64,000 bases of DNA from MWEH01 sp035409945 (GCA_035409945.1 DAONQC010000001.1:1-64000); one strand, 5' to 3'; positions 1-9,795 are shown, numbered from the stretch's first letter. Program-made: numbers and translations. The notes: generated by a model not told the origin, from the sequence alone.

Positions 1-8
1 CATACGCG

Positions 9-43
9 AAGAGGGTTTGATGTTTAGTCTGACCCTCTTTTTG
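9..43 (+). terminator. Intrinsic terminator of a gene left of the window
   Basis: GAGGGT (11-16) pairs with ACCCTC (32-37), extended by A-T pairs at 9-10/38-39 and followed by a run of five Ts. It ends a + strand transcript whose gene lies before the window. Bases 44-235 hold no gene that I can support. Confidence 0.8.
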
Positions 44-178
44 TTAGATAGTTTTGTATACAGTGTTCAAATTTAATCTTATAGTAAAATGATGTTTTAG
101 AGCCATAACGCCAAAAACAAAATGTAAAAAAGTGTGATATTTGGTTAATAACTCATTTAGTAAATTGCTATTATTCAT

Positions 179-206
179 TTACTTGATGTGAGTTAAAAGT
201 TATAAT
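179..206 (+). promoter_or_regulatory. Possible promoter of the lemA operon
   Basis: TTACTT (179-184) and TATAAT (201-206) are separated by 16 bp, 30 bp before the LemA start. The -10 is perfect but the -35 is weak and the region is very AT-rich, so this is only a candidate. Confidence 0.3.
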
Positions 207-235
207 AAATATATAATAAATGTGCGAGGTGCAAG

Positions 236-751
236 ATGTGTATTTTAACAATATTATGTTATAACAAATTAGTGAAATTAAGAGAGCGGGTAGATAATTC
301 CTGGGCTCAGGTAGATGTACAACTTCAAAAAAGATTTGATTTAGTACCAAATCTTGTGGAAACTGTTAAAGGTTATGCAAAACATGAAAAGTCTGTCCTC
401 ACGGAAGTCACCCAAGCTCGTGCTTCTGTTGGTAGTGCAAAAACCCAAGAGGAAGCAGTCGAGGCTAACAATCAATTGACAGGGGCTCTATCAAGATTAT
501 TAGTTGTTGTTGAAAGATATCCAGAACTTAAAGCAAATGAGAACTTTTTATCTTTACAGGGTGAATTAAAAACTATAGAAAGTGCAATTGCATATTCAAG
601 ACAGTTTTATAATGATAGTTGCATGCTTTATAACCAAAAAATTAAATTATTCCCTTGTGTTATTATTGCAAAAATATTTAAATTTAAAGAAAAGCCATAT
701 TTTGAAGCTATTGAAGAAACGAAAATAGCACCAAAAGTTTCGTTTGATTAA
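236..751 (+). CDS. LemA family protein with shortened N-terminus
   Basis: Recognised from the LemA core: YNKLVKLRERVDNSWAQVDV near residue 9, the RFDLVPNLVETVKGYAKHE block, then YPELKAN and a YN..I..FP block near the C-terminus. LemA proteins are small membrane-anchored helical bundles of unclear function, and in Firmicutes they commonly sit beside DUF2207 proteins, as here (36-bp gap). The start is fixed by an in-frame stop at 206-208 and a GAGGTG box 5-10 bp upstream. Only about eight hydrophobic residues (MCILTILC) precede the core, where homologues have a full transmembrane helix. The protein may therefore be soluble or weakly anchored. Length 171 aa against roughly 185 in the family. Confidence 0.9.
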   Translation: MCILTILCYNKLVKLRERVDNSWAQVDVQLQKRFDLVPNLVETVKGYAKHEKSVLTEVTQARASVGSAKTQEEAVEANNQLTGALSRLLVVVERYPELKANENFLSLQGELKTIESAIAYSRQFYNDSCMLYNQKIKLFPCVIIAKIFKFKEKPYFEAIEETKIAPKVSFD

Positions 752-786
752 CTATCAGATTTAAATAAATTCGTTAAGGTGGCTAA

Positions 787-2763
787 ATGAAAAAAAGTTT
801 TTCCATTGTTCTTACGTTAATAATGTTAACGTTATTACTGACGTTGTCTAGTTCTTGTTCTCATAAGTTAACGGAGGACATTTGGATAAACAAAGTTACC
901 GTTGATGCCGCTATTAAGCCAGACGGTAGTTTAGTAGTGAATGAAAGGTGGGATGTCGAAGCTAATAATGAGACGGGTAAAATAAATCTGTATAAAGTAC
1001 TGTCTTTGACCAGCGATGATGAGAAGTTTGGTAATATACACTCATCAATTGATGAGTTTTCTGTTTTTGATAATACAAATAATAGGCCCTTAAATGATTT
1101 AGGAACCGGCTCATTTGAGAAATTTCGGGCTACTGGTGAGCTTGGGTTTTATATCGACAATCGTATTACAGACAGCGTTGAAATTGGTTTAATGATGCCT
1201 CCTTTCAAGTCAGGCAAACGTTCCTATACATTCCAATATACCTTAAAAGGATTTTTAGCAAAATTTAATGACTGCGTGGTGATGTACTGGAAACAATTCG
1301 ACTCGTCATCTTTTTCGCTGTACATCGAAGAATATGAGGCAAATATACATTTACCTGTTAATGCAGCAAAAAATTCAATGCATTGGTTTCATACCGAGGT
1401 ACCTGGTTCGTTTAGCGAACTGAAAGAAGATGGAAACACAATCCATTATGTTGCTAGTGACATAACAATAGGTACAAATATTGAGACTAGAATTTTATTT
1501 GATGATGTAGAGAAATTTCCTACTGTTGTACTTTGTTCTCCTACCGATATGAAAAAAACTATTATAGCCGAAGAAGATGATTGGCAAAAAGAATGGTCGA
1601 ATAAACTGAAGACTGATCGTCGTAACTTTGTGCTTTCATTGGTTGGAATGGGACTAATGATATTAGTGGGATTGAGTATTGTCATTATAATCCAATATAA
1701 CTATCGAAAGAAAAACAAAGAATATCCAGTGTATTTTAGAGAAATTCCATCCAAGGTAACAGTGTCGCAAATGAGTCATTTTTTTTACTACTATAAAGGC
1801 GGTGCTGAGTCTAAAAAAAATTCGGGACATGTTCTTTCCGCAACTATCCTAGAATTTATTAGAAGAGGATTTATAAAAATTGTAAATACTCAAGGCGATG
1901 TTTTTAAATTTGTTATATCTGGGGCGACTGATGCTGAACTCAATGATACGAGCCGTCATGAGCTAATATTATATGGTTTGCTTAAATCTGCTATGAATTC
2001 TGAAACGAAGGAATTAACAATAAAACAATTTGAGAAGTATATAAAAAGAAATTCAGACAACGTCATTAATTTGCTGAAGACTTTTTTTGCAGATTCAAGA
2101 AAAATGCTAGATAATGGCAATTATATTCTTCATACTGGCATTAACTTTTCAGCAATTAAAACGGTTGGGATACTAATGTTGATTGCTGGTGTTATTTGGT
2201 TAATACCATTACCAATGATATTTCCGCTCGCAATTGGATTGATTATACTTGGGCTATGTTTAATTATAGGCACTCCTAGAAAGCCAAAACTGAATAAGGA
2301 AGGGGAGTCTCAGTTAGCCGAACTTGAAGGGCTATATAATTTTATGAAAGATTTTTCTAATCTCAAGGAACATGAATTACCCAAAATCGTATTGTGGGAA
2401 GAATACATGGTTTATGCCACTATGATGGGTATATCTAAAGAAGTAATGGATGCACTTAAAGTAAGATACCCCGAATTAAGTGAAGATGCAACAAGTGGCG
2501 TTAACTTTGGGAGAGGTTATTTATATTCGTATATGTGGTTATCTACAGCAAAAGGATTGGATTTAGGCTCAAGTATTAGTTCCAGCATAAAGACTGCTTA
2601 TAGAGCTGCTTATTCAACATCAACGGTTGCAAAAGTAAAATCAATTGCAAAGGCAAGTAGTAAGTCTAGCGGTCGTTCAGGTGGTTTTGGTGGAGGTTTT
2701 GGTGGTGGCGGCTTTGGCGGTGGCGGAGGTGGCTTTGGCGGCGGCGGTGGAGGTGCACGTTAG
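787..2763 (+). CDS. DUF2207 domain membrane protein, Gly-rich C-terminus
   Basis: A 658-residue envelope protein. A hydrophobic signal segment (about residues 5-23) ends at LSSSC, a poor lipobox, so lipid anchoring is uncertain. An extracytoplasmic beta-rich DUF2207 region follows to about residue 275, then a membrane helix (about 280-302), a cytoplasmic stretch, a hydrophobic hairpin of two helices (about 455-495), and a C-terminal tail that is nearly pure Gly/Phe (about 635-657). This order is the family signature. The partnership with LemA is conserved in many bacteria but the function is not established. A near-consensus AAGGTGG site (777-783) precedes the ATG. Confidence 0.88.
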   Translation: MKKSFSIVLTLIMLTLLLTLSSSCSHKLTEDIWINKVTVDAAIKPDGSLVVNERWDVEANNETGKINLYKVLSLTSDDEKFGNIHSSIDEFSVFDNTNNRPLNDLGTGSFEKFRATGELGFYIDNRITDSVEIGLMMPPFKSGKRSYTFQYTLKGFLAKFNDCVVMYWKQFDSSSFSLYIEEYEANIHLPVNAAKNSMHWFHTEVPGSFSELKEDGNTIHYVASDITIGTNIETRILFDDVEKFPTVVLCSPTDMKKTIIAEEDDWQKEWSNKLKTDRRNFVLSLVGMGLMILVGLSIVIIIQYNYRKKNKEYPVYFREIPSKVTVSQMSHFFYYYKGGAESKKNSGHVLSATILEFIRRGFIKIVNTQGDVFKFVISGATDAELNDTSRHELILYGLLKSAMNSETKELTIKQFEKYIKRNSDNVINLLKTFFADSRKMLDNGNYILHTGINFSAIKTVGILMLIAGVIWLIPLPMIFPLAIGLIILGLCLIIGTPRKPKLNKEGESQLAELEGLYNFMKDFSNLKEHELPKIVLWEEYMVYATMMGISKEVMDALKVRYPELSEDATSGVNFGRGYLYSYMWLSTAKGLDLGSSISSSIKTAYRAAYSTSTVAKVKSIAKASSKSSGRSGGFGGGFGGGGFGGGGGGFGGGGGGAR

Positions 2764-2861
2764 TTTAAATGAGAGCAGGTAAGTAATATCATAGTTTCAT
2801 GTTTGCTTTAGAAAGATATGGCACCTTACAATATTTTTATATAATAATATCAGTGAGATGT

Positions 2862-2891
2862 TTGCAATGTTTAAAAGTGATATTGTATAAT
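2862..2891 (+). promoter_or_regulatory. Promoter of tRNA-Gly
   Basis: TTGCAA (2862-2867) and TATAAT (2886-2891) are spaced by 18 bp. The -10 ends 8 bp before the first tRNA base, so the primary transcript starts almost at the mature 5' end. Confidence 0.75.
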
Positions 2892-2899
2892 TCAATCAT

Positions 2900-2974
2900 G
2901 CGAAAGTAGTTCAACGGTAGAGCCCTGCCTTCCCAAGGCAGTTGTTGCGAGTTCGAATCTCGTCTTTCGCTCCA
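2900..2974 (+). tRNA. tRNA-Gly (anticodon CCC)
   Basis: The cloverleaf folds by eye. Acceptor stem GCGAAAG/CTTTCGC; D-arm with GGTAGAGC; anticodon stem CTGCC/GGCAG enclosing TTCCCAA, giving anticodon CCC for GGG codons; T-arm GCGAG-TTCGAAT-CTCGT; and an encoded CCA end after discriminator T. It stands alone between its own promoter and terminator. Confidence 0.95.
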
Positions 2975-2979
2975 TTTAA

Positions 2980-3008
2980 TAGCTGCCACTTAAAGGCAGC
3001 TACTTTTA
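2980..3008 (+). terminator. Intrinsic terminator after tRNA-Gly
   Basis: TAGCTGCC (2980-2987) pairs with GGCAGCTA (2995-3002) around a 7-nt loop and is followed by CTTTTATT. Confidence 0.85.
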
Positions 3009-3106
3009 TTGTGTAGATTTATTTGTTTTAACCCCCAAAAGCGATATTGACTTGAATTTACTTTTAATTTACAATATGCATATATTAAATTGTACGAGAA
3101 TATTTT

Positions 3107-5866
3107 ATGAAATTAGAAAATACAATCAATAGTATTATAAATGAAATAATAACGAGTAATAATCCTGCTGTTTTTGTATTAGCACCCGTCGGCTCTAGAA
3201 AGAGTGATTTTATTAGCGAGCTAAGCAATAAGTTTAATAGGACATTTTGGTTTAATGCAATTACAGATGATTTAAGCTTGTACATGCATACAATAATAGA
3301 TAAGGTTATAAAAGATAATCCGGAACTACAATTTAAACTTAAACAATTACTATTGTGCGATTTAAAGTATACAGGTAATGATACGATCATTTTTTCCATA
3401 TTAGATTACATTTCTAAGATGAACGAAAACATTTTGATAGTATTCGAACAAATGGAATATATGCCCAAAAACTTTGATTATAGTGATTTTATAACTATTA
3501 TTAGAAATGCTCCCCCTAATTTAAAAATATTATTTTCATCAACAGATATGTTACCTTTCGAATGGCATAAATTTGACCCGGTTTATCCTATGTTTATTGA
3601 CAGGCTTGTTTTAATGCCGAGAGTTAATACAACCATTGATGTATATTTATCCAATATATCAAGAGAAGATAAAGAGATTTTATCTAGAATTTCCGTGCTT
3701 GATGCTGTAGACATAGATTTTGTAGACAAGATTTATAATAGTGCTGGGTTATTAAAAATGTTGTCGGATAAGGGTGAGTATGTGTTTACCAGGGATATTA
3801 AATATTTTAGAATTAGCCCTGCATTACGAAGCTATTTTTCCAAAAATATAGCTTTAGAAGAACCTGAAATTAAAGCCATTAAAAAACAATATGGTAGACA
3901 TTTAGCGGATACGGGGCACTATTATGGTTCGCTAACATTATTTGCTAGTGCTAATGATATAGAAGGGTTTAATAAATCAATTGAACATATACTTAGAGAT
4001 TTAAATTTATTAAGCAAAGGTATTCCTTATGTAAAAAAACATCCTTATTATGAATTGAAAATAGAGGAGTCTAAACTCGTAAAATACCCATACTTTACAT
4101 TGTATAAAATGATTTCATCTCATATTCATAATGATACTAATGTCTCATTTTACTACGATAGATTTGATGATGTTATCGAAGTGTTTAAAAACACAGACGA
4201 AAGGGCATATTTAGTATCACTGTTGACTAAAATTCGTATTCTAATTAGTAGGGGCGAAATAATAGAATCTAAAAAATATTTTGATAGAGTAATTAAATAT
4301 AAAAGCAGTGATGCCGAAAGTTTTATTTTTGCATTAGCGTGTACTTTACCGAATGTTATTGTGAACACAAATATAACGATTGAGGATATGGAATCGTATG
4401 CGTTTACGGAAGGAATAGAGGAAAATTTTTGGTATATTAGATTGATGGAAGAGATTGCTAAGGCTTATTACAAGCAGGGTAACTATAAAAATGCATTAAA
4501 CACCGTCAAGATTATTAAAAATTATTTAAATTATTACATCATACCTCCATACTTTATAGCCCCTCACTATTTTGCTGGGGAAGTTGCAGAAGCTATGGAA
4601 CTGGTTGATGAAGCGCTTAACTGGCCTAATCCTTTAAAAAAAGGATTGAATGTACTATACACAATTAAAGGTATGATATGTCATCATTATGGAAATGTTA
4701 ATGAAGCTATTGAATATTATGATAAGGCATATAAGTCATTAAATATTGTTGACGATGATTATTATACAACCATTACACAAAGATGTTTATTCATGGCGAA
4801 AATTGGGAAGGCACAGTATGCTAAAGATCTTGCAAATATATATTTACAAGACTCTATAATCAGAAACAAAGAGGCTGCAAATGGTCTGTTGTTATCAATT
4901 TCATATGCGTACTTTAAAATGGATGACAAGAAAAGAAGCTTTTATTATGCTACCGAATGTGTAAAAAACAGTACTGCGAAATCTTATGTATGGCTACTTG
5001 GAATGGGTATAATAGTTAATATTATGTTATCTAGGTCTGAAATAGACGACGATTTAACATTAATTAAAAATTTACTAAAAGCATCATATTTTTACGGAAT
5101 GAAAATGATTGTTGTTGATTCATCGGAAGATATATTTAGTCCTATTTTACAGTTCGCAAAAAAGAATGAATTGGAAACTAAATATGTTGAACAAATCGAA
5201 TTAAGTATTAAGGAGAAAGAGTCTTTTGCAATAGTCACAAGCCCAATTAAAATTAACATGTTTGGCAATGTTACTGTTTTAGTTAATGACAATGAAATTA
5301 AATGGAAAACGCGTAAATCTAAGGAGTTATTTATACTGTTGTATTTGGCTGGGGATAAAGGTATATCTAGAACATCTATAATTAAAAATTTATGGAAAGG
5401 TCGCGAAAAAGAGTCTGCTATTAATAATCTTAAGACTACTAACAATATTATTCGCAATACTCTTAAAGAGTATGACATACGGTTTTCTATTGAATACATT
5501 AATGCAAAATACATACTTAAAATTGATAATGTTGAAAGTGATTATGAGCAGTATATTTACTTGTCGCAACAATATTCACAAGAAACAACGCTCTCTCAAA
5601 GACTAATGCTCATGACCAATATCATTAATCTTTGTAAAGACGGGTTCGCTAGTGACTTAAGAACAGATATCGCAAAAAAAGAAAGAGATATTATAAAACA
5701 ATGGATAATTGTTAACCTATTTCAACTTGTGGAAACATTAATTAAGTCAAACAATATTGCGGATGCCAAAAGGTTTCTAATGCAACTAATAGATGTAGAT
5801 AGAGAAACGGACTATACAAATTTTATAGAAATAATTAATACAAACATAACGACTGGCGTTTTTTAA
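3107..5866 (+). CDS. SARP/STAND-like transcriptional regulator, degenerate NTPase motifs
   Basis: A 919-residue protein with the layout of large MalT/SARP-type activators. The N-terminal segment has a Walker A-like motif whose key Gly is replaced (APVGSRKS, residues 26-33), and the Walker B position reads ILIVFEQ (109-115), without the usual acidic pair. Nucleotide hydrolysis therefore looks lost. A long helical middle region (about 240-700) resembles TPR-type repeats. At about 713-800 there is an OmpR-like winged helix (IKINMFGNVTVLVNDNEI, then KSKELFILLYLAGDKGISR), followed by a BTAD-like helical tail. No strong Shine-Dalgarno site is seen. It is transcribed alone between tRNA-Gly and the rluA-like gene, so its target is unknown. 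Confidence 0.7.
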   Translation: MKLENTINSIINEIITSNNPAVFVLAPVGSRKSDFISELSNKFNRTFWFNAITDDLSLYMHTIIDKVIKDNPELQFKLKQLLLCDLKYTGNDTIIFSILDYISKMNENILIVFEQMEYMPKNFDYSDFITIIRNAPPNLKILFSSTDMLPFEWHKFDPVYPMFIDRLVLMPRVNTTIDVYLSNISREDKEILSRISVLDAVDIDFVDKIYNSAGLLKMLSDKGEYVFTRDIKYFRISPALRSYFSKNIALEEPEIKAIKKQYGRHLADTGHYYGSLTLFASANDIEGFNKSIEHILRDLNLLSKGIPYVKKHPYYELKIEESKLVKYPYFTLYKMISSHIHNDTNVSFYYDRFDDVIEVFKNTDERAYLVSLLTKIRILISRGEIIESKKYFDRVIKYKSSDAESFIFALACTLPNVIVNTNITIEDMESYAFTEGIEENFWYIRLMEEIAKAYYKQGNYKNALNTVKIIKNYLNYYIIPPYFIAPHYFAGEVAEAMELVDEALNWPNPLKKGLNVLYTIKGMICHHYGNVNEAIEYYDKAYKSLNIVDDDYYTTITQRCLFMAKIGKAQYAKDLANIYLQDSIIRNKEAANGLLLSISYAYFKMDDKKRSFYYATECVKNSTAKSYVWLLGMGIIVNIMLSRSEIDDDLTLIKNLLKASYFYGMKMIVVDSSEDIFSPILQFAKKNELETKYVEQIELSIKEKESFAIVTSPIKINMFGNVTVLVNDNEIKWKTRKSKELFILLYLAGDKGISRTSIIKNLWKGREKESAINNLKTTNNIIRNTLKEYDIRFSIEYINAKYILKIDNVESDYEQYIYLSQQYSQETTLSQRLMLMTNIINLCKDGFASDLRTDIAKKERDIIKQWIIVNLFQLVETLIKSNNIADAKRFLMQLIDVDRETDYTNFIEIINTNITTGVF

Positions 5867-6024
5867 AAATAGTAATCATCTTTTAGCAAACATCTGAAAT
5901 GAGTCTATGAAAATTATACAATAATGTATGTAGGTATAATCTTTTATCTTAACTCAATAGCAAAAAATAACGGTATAATGTATAATCACTATGGTTACAC
6001 TTTAAACGATAGGAAGAATTGGCG

Positions 6025-6732
6025 ATGGACATTACTTATAAGGATTTAATTATACTTTATGAAGATAATCATTTATTAGTTGTGGTAAAACCACAAGGAG
6101 TACCCTGCTGTCCAGATAGTAGCAATCAGCCTAATTTGTTAGACATGTTAAAAAAATATTTAATTGAAAAATATAATAAACCCGGAGATGCGTATCTTGG
6201 TTTAGTGCATAGGCTAGATCAGCCGACAGGCGGTGTAATGGTTTATGCGAAATCAAGTAAAGCAGCACGGAGATTGTCGGATAATTTAAAAGGTAGGACG
6301 ATAGAAAAGAGATATTTTGCGATAACATCTCCTAGGCCCAAAAATAAGCAGGGCTTATTAAAAAATGCTTTATATAAAGACAATAATAAAAACATGGTGT
6401 ATTGTGTACCAATTGCGACAACGGGCGCAAAAGTCGCTGAATTAGAATATAGGGTTTTAGAAGAATGTGAAGATATGGCTCTTGTGGATATTAATTTAAT
6501 TACAGGCAGGGCACACCAAGCTAGGGCGCAGATGGCACATATTGGAGCGCCAATATATGGTGATAAGAAGTATGGGGGAATAAATAAGAGCGCTCTCGCA
6601 TTGTGGGCAGTTGAATTGAGGTTTCCTCATCCTATAACTAAAGACATTATGGTTTTTAGAGTGCATCCCCCCACAGACGAGAATCCTTGGATCAATTTTG
6701 ATATAGAGTCAAAATTAGCAATTATAAAATGA
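6025..6732 (+). CDS. RluA-family RNA pseudouridine synthase
   Basis: Converts uridine to pseudouridine in rRNA or tRNA; which position cannot be read from sequence. The catalytic motif HRLDQPTGG is at residues 62-70, with Asp65 as the nucleophile. An N-terminal VVVKPQGVPC block and the later GRAHQARAQMAHIGAPIYGD block are typical. The frame is open from a TTG at 6019, but AGGA (6011-6014) fits the ATG at 6025 better, giving 235 aa. No S4 domain is present. The ATG of nth overlaps the stop codon (ATGA), so the two are translationally coupled. Confidence 0.88.
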   Translation: MDITYKDLIILYEDNHLLVVVKPQGVPCCPDSSNQPNLLDMLKKYLIEKYNKPGDAYLGLVHRLDQPTGGVMVYAKSSKAARRLSDNLKGRTIEKRYFAITSPRPKNKQGLLKNALYKDNNKNMVYCVPIATTGAKVAELEYRVLEECEDMALVDINLITGRAHQARAQMAHIGAPIYGDKKYGGINKSALALWAVELRFPHPITKDIMVFRVHPPTDENPWINFDIESKLAIIK

Positions 6733-7352
6733 ATGCTGTTAAAATATTAGAAAAGCTAAAGACAATCTATCCGAATGCGGGTTGTGAATTAAAATATTCA
6801 TCACCTTTCGAATTATTAGTTGCAGTCATATTGAGTGCACAATGTACTGATAAAAGGGTTAATATAATTACAGAGGATTTATTTAAAATATATAATAAAC
6901 CAGAACAATTTGCAGAACTTTCTCTCAAAGAACTTACACCTCTTATTTATAGTTGCGGGTTTTTTAACAATAAGGGAAAAAATATTATTGAAATGTCCAA
7001 GCAGCTAGTCAAATTCCACAATAGTGAAGTTCCTATCGATATGGATAAACTCTTATCTTTACCTGGTGTTGGAAGGAAGACGGCTTCTGTAGTTAGGTCT
7101 GTTGCATTTAATTTGCCAGCCATGCCTGTTGATACTCATGTCTATAGAGTTTCCAAAAGGATAGGATTTTCAGATGGTGATACGGTCGACGATGTGGAAC
7201 GAGATTTATGTAAATTGTTTGATATGAAATATTGGAACGATGTTCACCATACACTAATTTTCCACGGCAGATATTTGTGTAAAGCTCAAAATCCAAAATG
7301 TGAAGAATGTATAATTAAAAGTGTATGCAAACATTATAACTTAAATAAGTAG
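6729..7352 (+). CDS. nth: Endonuclease III (DNA glycosylase/AP lyase)
   Basis: Base-excision repair enzyme that removes oxidised pyrimidines and cleaves the abasic site. The helix-hairpin-helix LPGVGRKTAS lies at residues 111-120 with catalytic Lys117, and Asp135 is in VDTHVYR. The C-terminal 4Fe-4S loop is intact: Cys184, Cys191, Cys194, Cys200 (C-x6-C-x2-C-x5-C). 207 aa, full length for the family. Overlaps the upstream gene by 4 bp. Confidence 0.95.
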   Translation: MNAVKILEKLKTIYPNAGCELKYSSPFELLVAVILSAQCTDKRVNIITEDLFKIYNKPEQFAELSLKELTPLIYSCGFFNNKGKNIIEMSKQLVKFHNSEVPIDMDKLLSLPGVGRKTASVVRSVAFNLPAMPVDTHVYRVSKRIGFSDGDTVDDVERDLCKLFDMKYWNDVHHTLIFHGRYLCKAQNPKCEECIIKSVCKHYNLNK

Positions 7353-7360
7353 GTAATTAA

Positions 7361-8617
7361 ATGTTTTTAGATAGAGCTATTATATTTTGTAAAGCAGGCG
7401 ATGGTGGAAATGGTGTTGTTTCTTGGCATCGGGCTAAATTTATACCTAAAGGTGGTCCAGATGGCGGAAATGGTGGAAAAGGCGGTGATATAATCTTTGA
7501 AGGGGATGAGTCGCTTAATACCCTTATATCATTTAGGTACACACAAAAATTTTTCGCAGAAAATGGTTCTCATGGAGCTGGGCAAAATTGTACTGGCAAA
7601 AATGGAAAAGATTTAATAATTAAAGTGCCTTGCGGTACTGTTATAAAAGATGACGAAACGGGGAATATTATTGCTGATATATTTGAAAATGGGAAACAAC
7701 ATATTTTGCTGAAAGGTGGTCGTGGCGGAAGAGGAAATAAAAGTTTTGCTACATCTACTAGACGTAGCCCTGGATTTTCAGAAACGGGTCAAAAGACGAA
7801 AGAAAGGAAAGTTGCGTTAGAACTTAAAATAATTGCTGATGTAGGGCTCATAGGTTTTCCAAATGTTGGTAAATCTACATTGCTGTCGGTTATTTCAGCT
7901 GCAAAGCCTAAAATTGCAAATTATCACTTTACTACATTGCACCCTAATTTAGGAGTGGTATCACACAATAATTACAGTTTTACGGTAGCTGATATACCAG
8001 GGCTTGTTGAAGGAGCATCTGTTGGAATAGGTCTAGGGCATCATTTTTTAAGGCATATAGAAAGGGTTAGGTTGTTAATACATGTGTTAGACATAAGTGA
8101 AAGTGAAGGTAGAGATGTTATAAATGACTACACAATTGTTAGAGAGGAGCTTGAAAAATATAAGCCTGAATTAACTACAATTCCGGAGATTGTCGTAGCT
8201 AATAAAAGCGATTTAGATGGTGATAGTAAAAATTTTAACAAATTCTCGAAACATATGAGCATTAAACCTATTAAAGTTTCTGCAATTACGACTAACGGAA
8301 TTAACGATTTATTAAATGAAGTGGTAAGTATTTTGGTAGATCTGCCAAAGCTTTCTCCTCTTAATTTTACTCCATTCAGTTACGAGGATGAAGCTGATGA
8401 AGAGTTCAAAGTAGAAAAAATAGATGGGGTATATTATGTATATGGAAGTCTTGTAGATTATTTAACAAGACGGGTAGTTATTAGTGATCAGGAAAGTTTT
8501 CATTGGTTTCAAAAGGTTTTAAGAGATAAAGGAATAATTGATATATTGAAAGAAAACGGGCTTAAAAATGGTGATATTATATCTTTCGCGGATATTGAGT
8601 TTGAGTATATTGAATAA
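7361..8617 (+). CDS. obgE: Obg family GTPase (ribosome assembly)
   Basis: Essential large-subunit assembly and stress GTPase. Residues 1-157 form the glycine-rich Obg fold, the G1 motif GFPNVGKST is near 165-173, DIPG (G3) and NKSD (G4) follow, and a C-terminal OCT domain occupies about 340-418. 418 aa is normal for Firmicutes with an OCT domain. The usual rplU-rpmA neighbours are absent; here it lies between nth and the nadD fusion with an 8-bp gap. Confidence 0.95.
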   Translation: MFLDRAIIFCKAGDGGNGVVSWHRAKFIPKGGPDGGNGGKGGDIIFEGDESLNTLISFRYTQKFFAENGSHGAGQNCTGKNGKDLIIKVPCGTVIKDDETGNIIADIFENGKQHILLKGGRGGRGNKSFATSTRRSPGFSETGQKTKERKVALELKIIADVGLIGFPNVGKSTLLSVISAAKPKIANYHFTTLHPNLGVVSHNNYSFTVADIPGLVEGASVGIGLGHHFLRHIERVRLLIHVLDISESEGRDVINDYTIVREELEKYKPELTTIPEIVVANKSDLDGDSKNFNKFSKHMSIKPIKVSAITTNGINDLLNEVVSILVDLPKLSPLNFTPFSYEDEADEEFKVEKIDGVYYVYGSLVDYLTRRVVISDQESFHWFQKVLRDKGIIDILKENGLKNGDIISFADIEFEYIE

Positions 8618-8646
8618 TGAAATAATATAGCAAAAGAGTGGTGTAA

Positions 8647-9759
8647 ATGAAATATGGTGTTTTTGGTGGGGCTTTTGACCCGTTTCATAATGAACATTTG
8701 AAGATAATAGAAAACTCTATTATTGATTTGCAACTAGACAAACTGATAATTGTTCCTTCTTGCAATCCTCCTCATAAAAGCCCCTCGACAGATTTTAAAA
8801 AAAGAGTAGATATAATTAATTTATATGTAGGTCAAAACCCTAACATTATTGTTGATGAGATAGAAAATGAACTTCATTTAACAGAAAGTTATACTTACCT
8901 AATATTAGAAAAGTTAATTAATAAATATGGGAGAGATATTTGTTTTATAATGGGAGGGGACAGCCTCATAGCTTTTAAAGATTGGATGCGACCAGACAAA
9001 ATTGCGGATTTAGCTCCTATAGTAGTTTATCCAAGGGGCGATATGCAAGAAATGCTTACTGCGAAGAGCTTAGCGGAAGACAAATTTAATGCTTCAATCC
9101 GGTTATTAAATCTTCCACTATGTAATGTTTCTAGTACATATATTCGGCTCCTTTTAGAAATAGGTTCATCAAAAGCCACTAAATATATATCTAATGATGC
9201 ATATAATTACATAACCAAGAACAATATTTATAATAACAATAAAAAGTTGTTAAAACTCCTTCAGTTAGAATTGAATGATAAAACTTATGTACACTCATTA
9301 AATACTGCAGAGTGTGCATTAGAGCTAGCTTGGAAAAGTTCGAATATAAACCTAAACGATGTTTTTATTGCTGCGCTTTTACACGATTGTGCAAAAAAGG
9401 ATGTTGTCTTTGACAGAAGATATGATGGCATAAATGAATCTGTAGTGCATCAGTATACTAGCGCAGATAAGGCACATTCACTTTTTGGAGTCAATAACCC
9501 TGATGTTTTAGATGCAATACGGTATCATACCACGGGCAAGCCTAATATGACCAAGTTAGGCAAAATAGTATATTTAGCTGATAAGATTGAATCGAGTCGT
9601 ATATATGACGGTGTAGAAGATTTAAGGTATTGTGCATATAAAGATATTGATAAAGGATTTGTAAGAACATTAAAACTTTCTTTTGCTCACACTACCGAGT
9701 GTAAACAAAAATTAGACATATTGACTAAAATCACATTATCATGGTACAATGCGATTTAA
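8647..9759 (+). CDS. nadD: NadD-YqeK fusion: nicotinate-nucleotide adenylyltransferase plus HD phosphohydrolase
   Basis: Two enzymes in one chain. Residues 1-195 are NadD, which makes NaAD from NaMN and ATP: the nucleotidyltransferase motif GGAFDPFHNEH is at 7-17 and SSTYIR at about 161-166. Residues about 200-370 are a YqeK-type HD domain (Ap4A hydrolase family), with LLHDCAKKD placing His246-Asp247, then AHSLFG, RYHTTG and ADKIE. In most Firmicutes nadD and yqeK are adjacent separate genes, and rsfS follows yqeK as it does here. The fusion is in frame with no stop between the domains. Confidence 0.92.
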   Translation: MKYGVFGGAFDPFHNEHLKIIENSIIDLQLDKLIIVPSCNPPHKSPSTDFKKRVDIINLYVGQNPNIIVDEIENELHLTESYTYLILEKLINKYGRDICFIMGGDSLIAFKDWMRPDKIADLAPIVVYPRGDMQEMLTAKSLAEDKFNASIRLLNLPLCNVSSTYIRLLLEIGSSKATKYISNDAYNYITKNNIYNNNKKLLKLLQLELNDKTYVHSLNTAECALELAWKSSNINLNDVFIAALLHDCAKKDVVFDRRYDGINESVVHQYTSADKAHSLFGVNNPDVLDAIRYHTTGKPNMTKLGKIVYLADKIESSRIYDGVEDLRYCAYKDIDKGFVRTLKLSFAHTTECKQKLDILTKITLSWYNAI

Positions 9760-9795
9760 TGCTCAATTATTATTTTGTTGGAGGACCAGCCTAAT

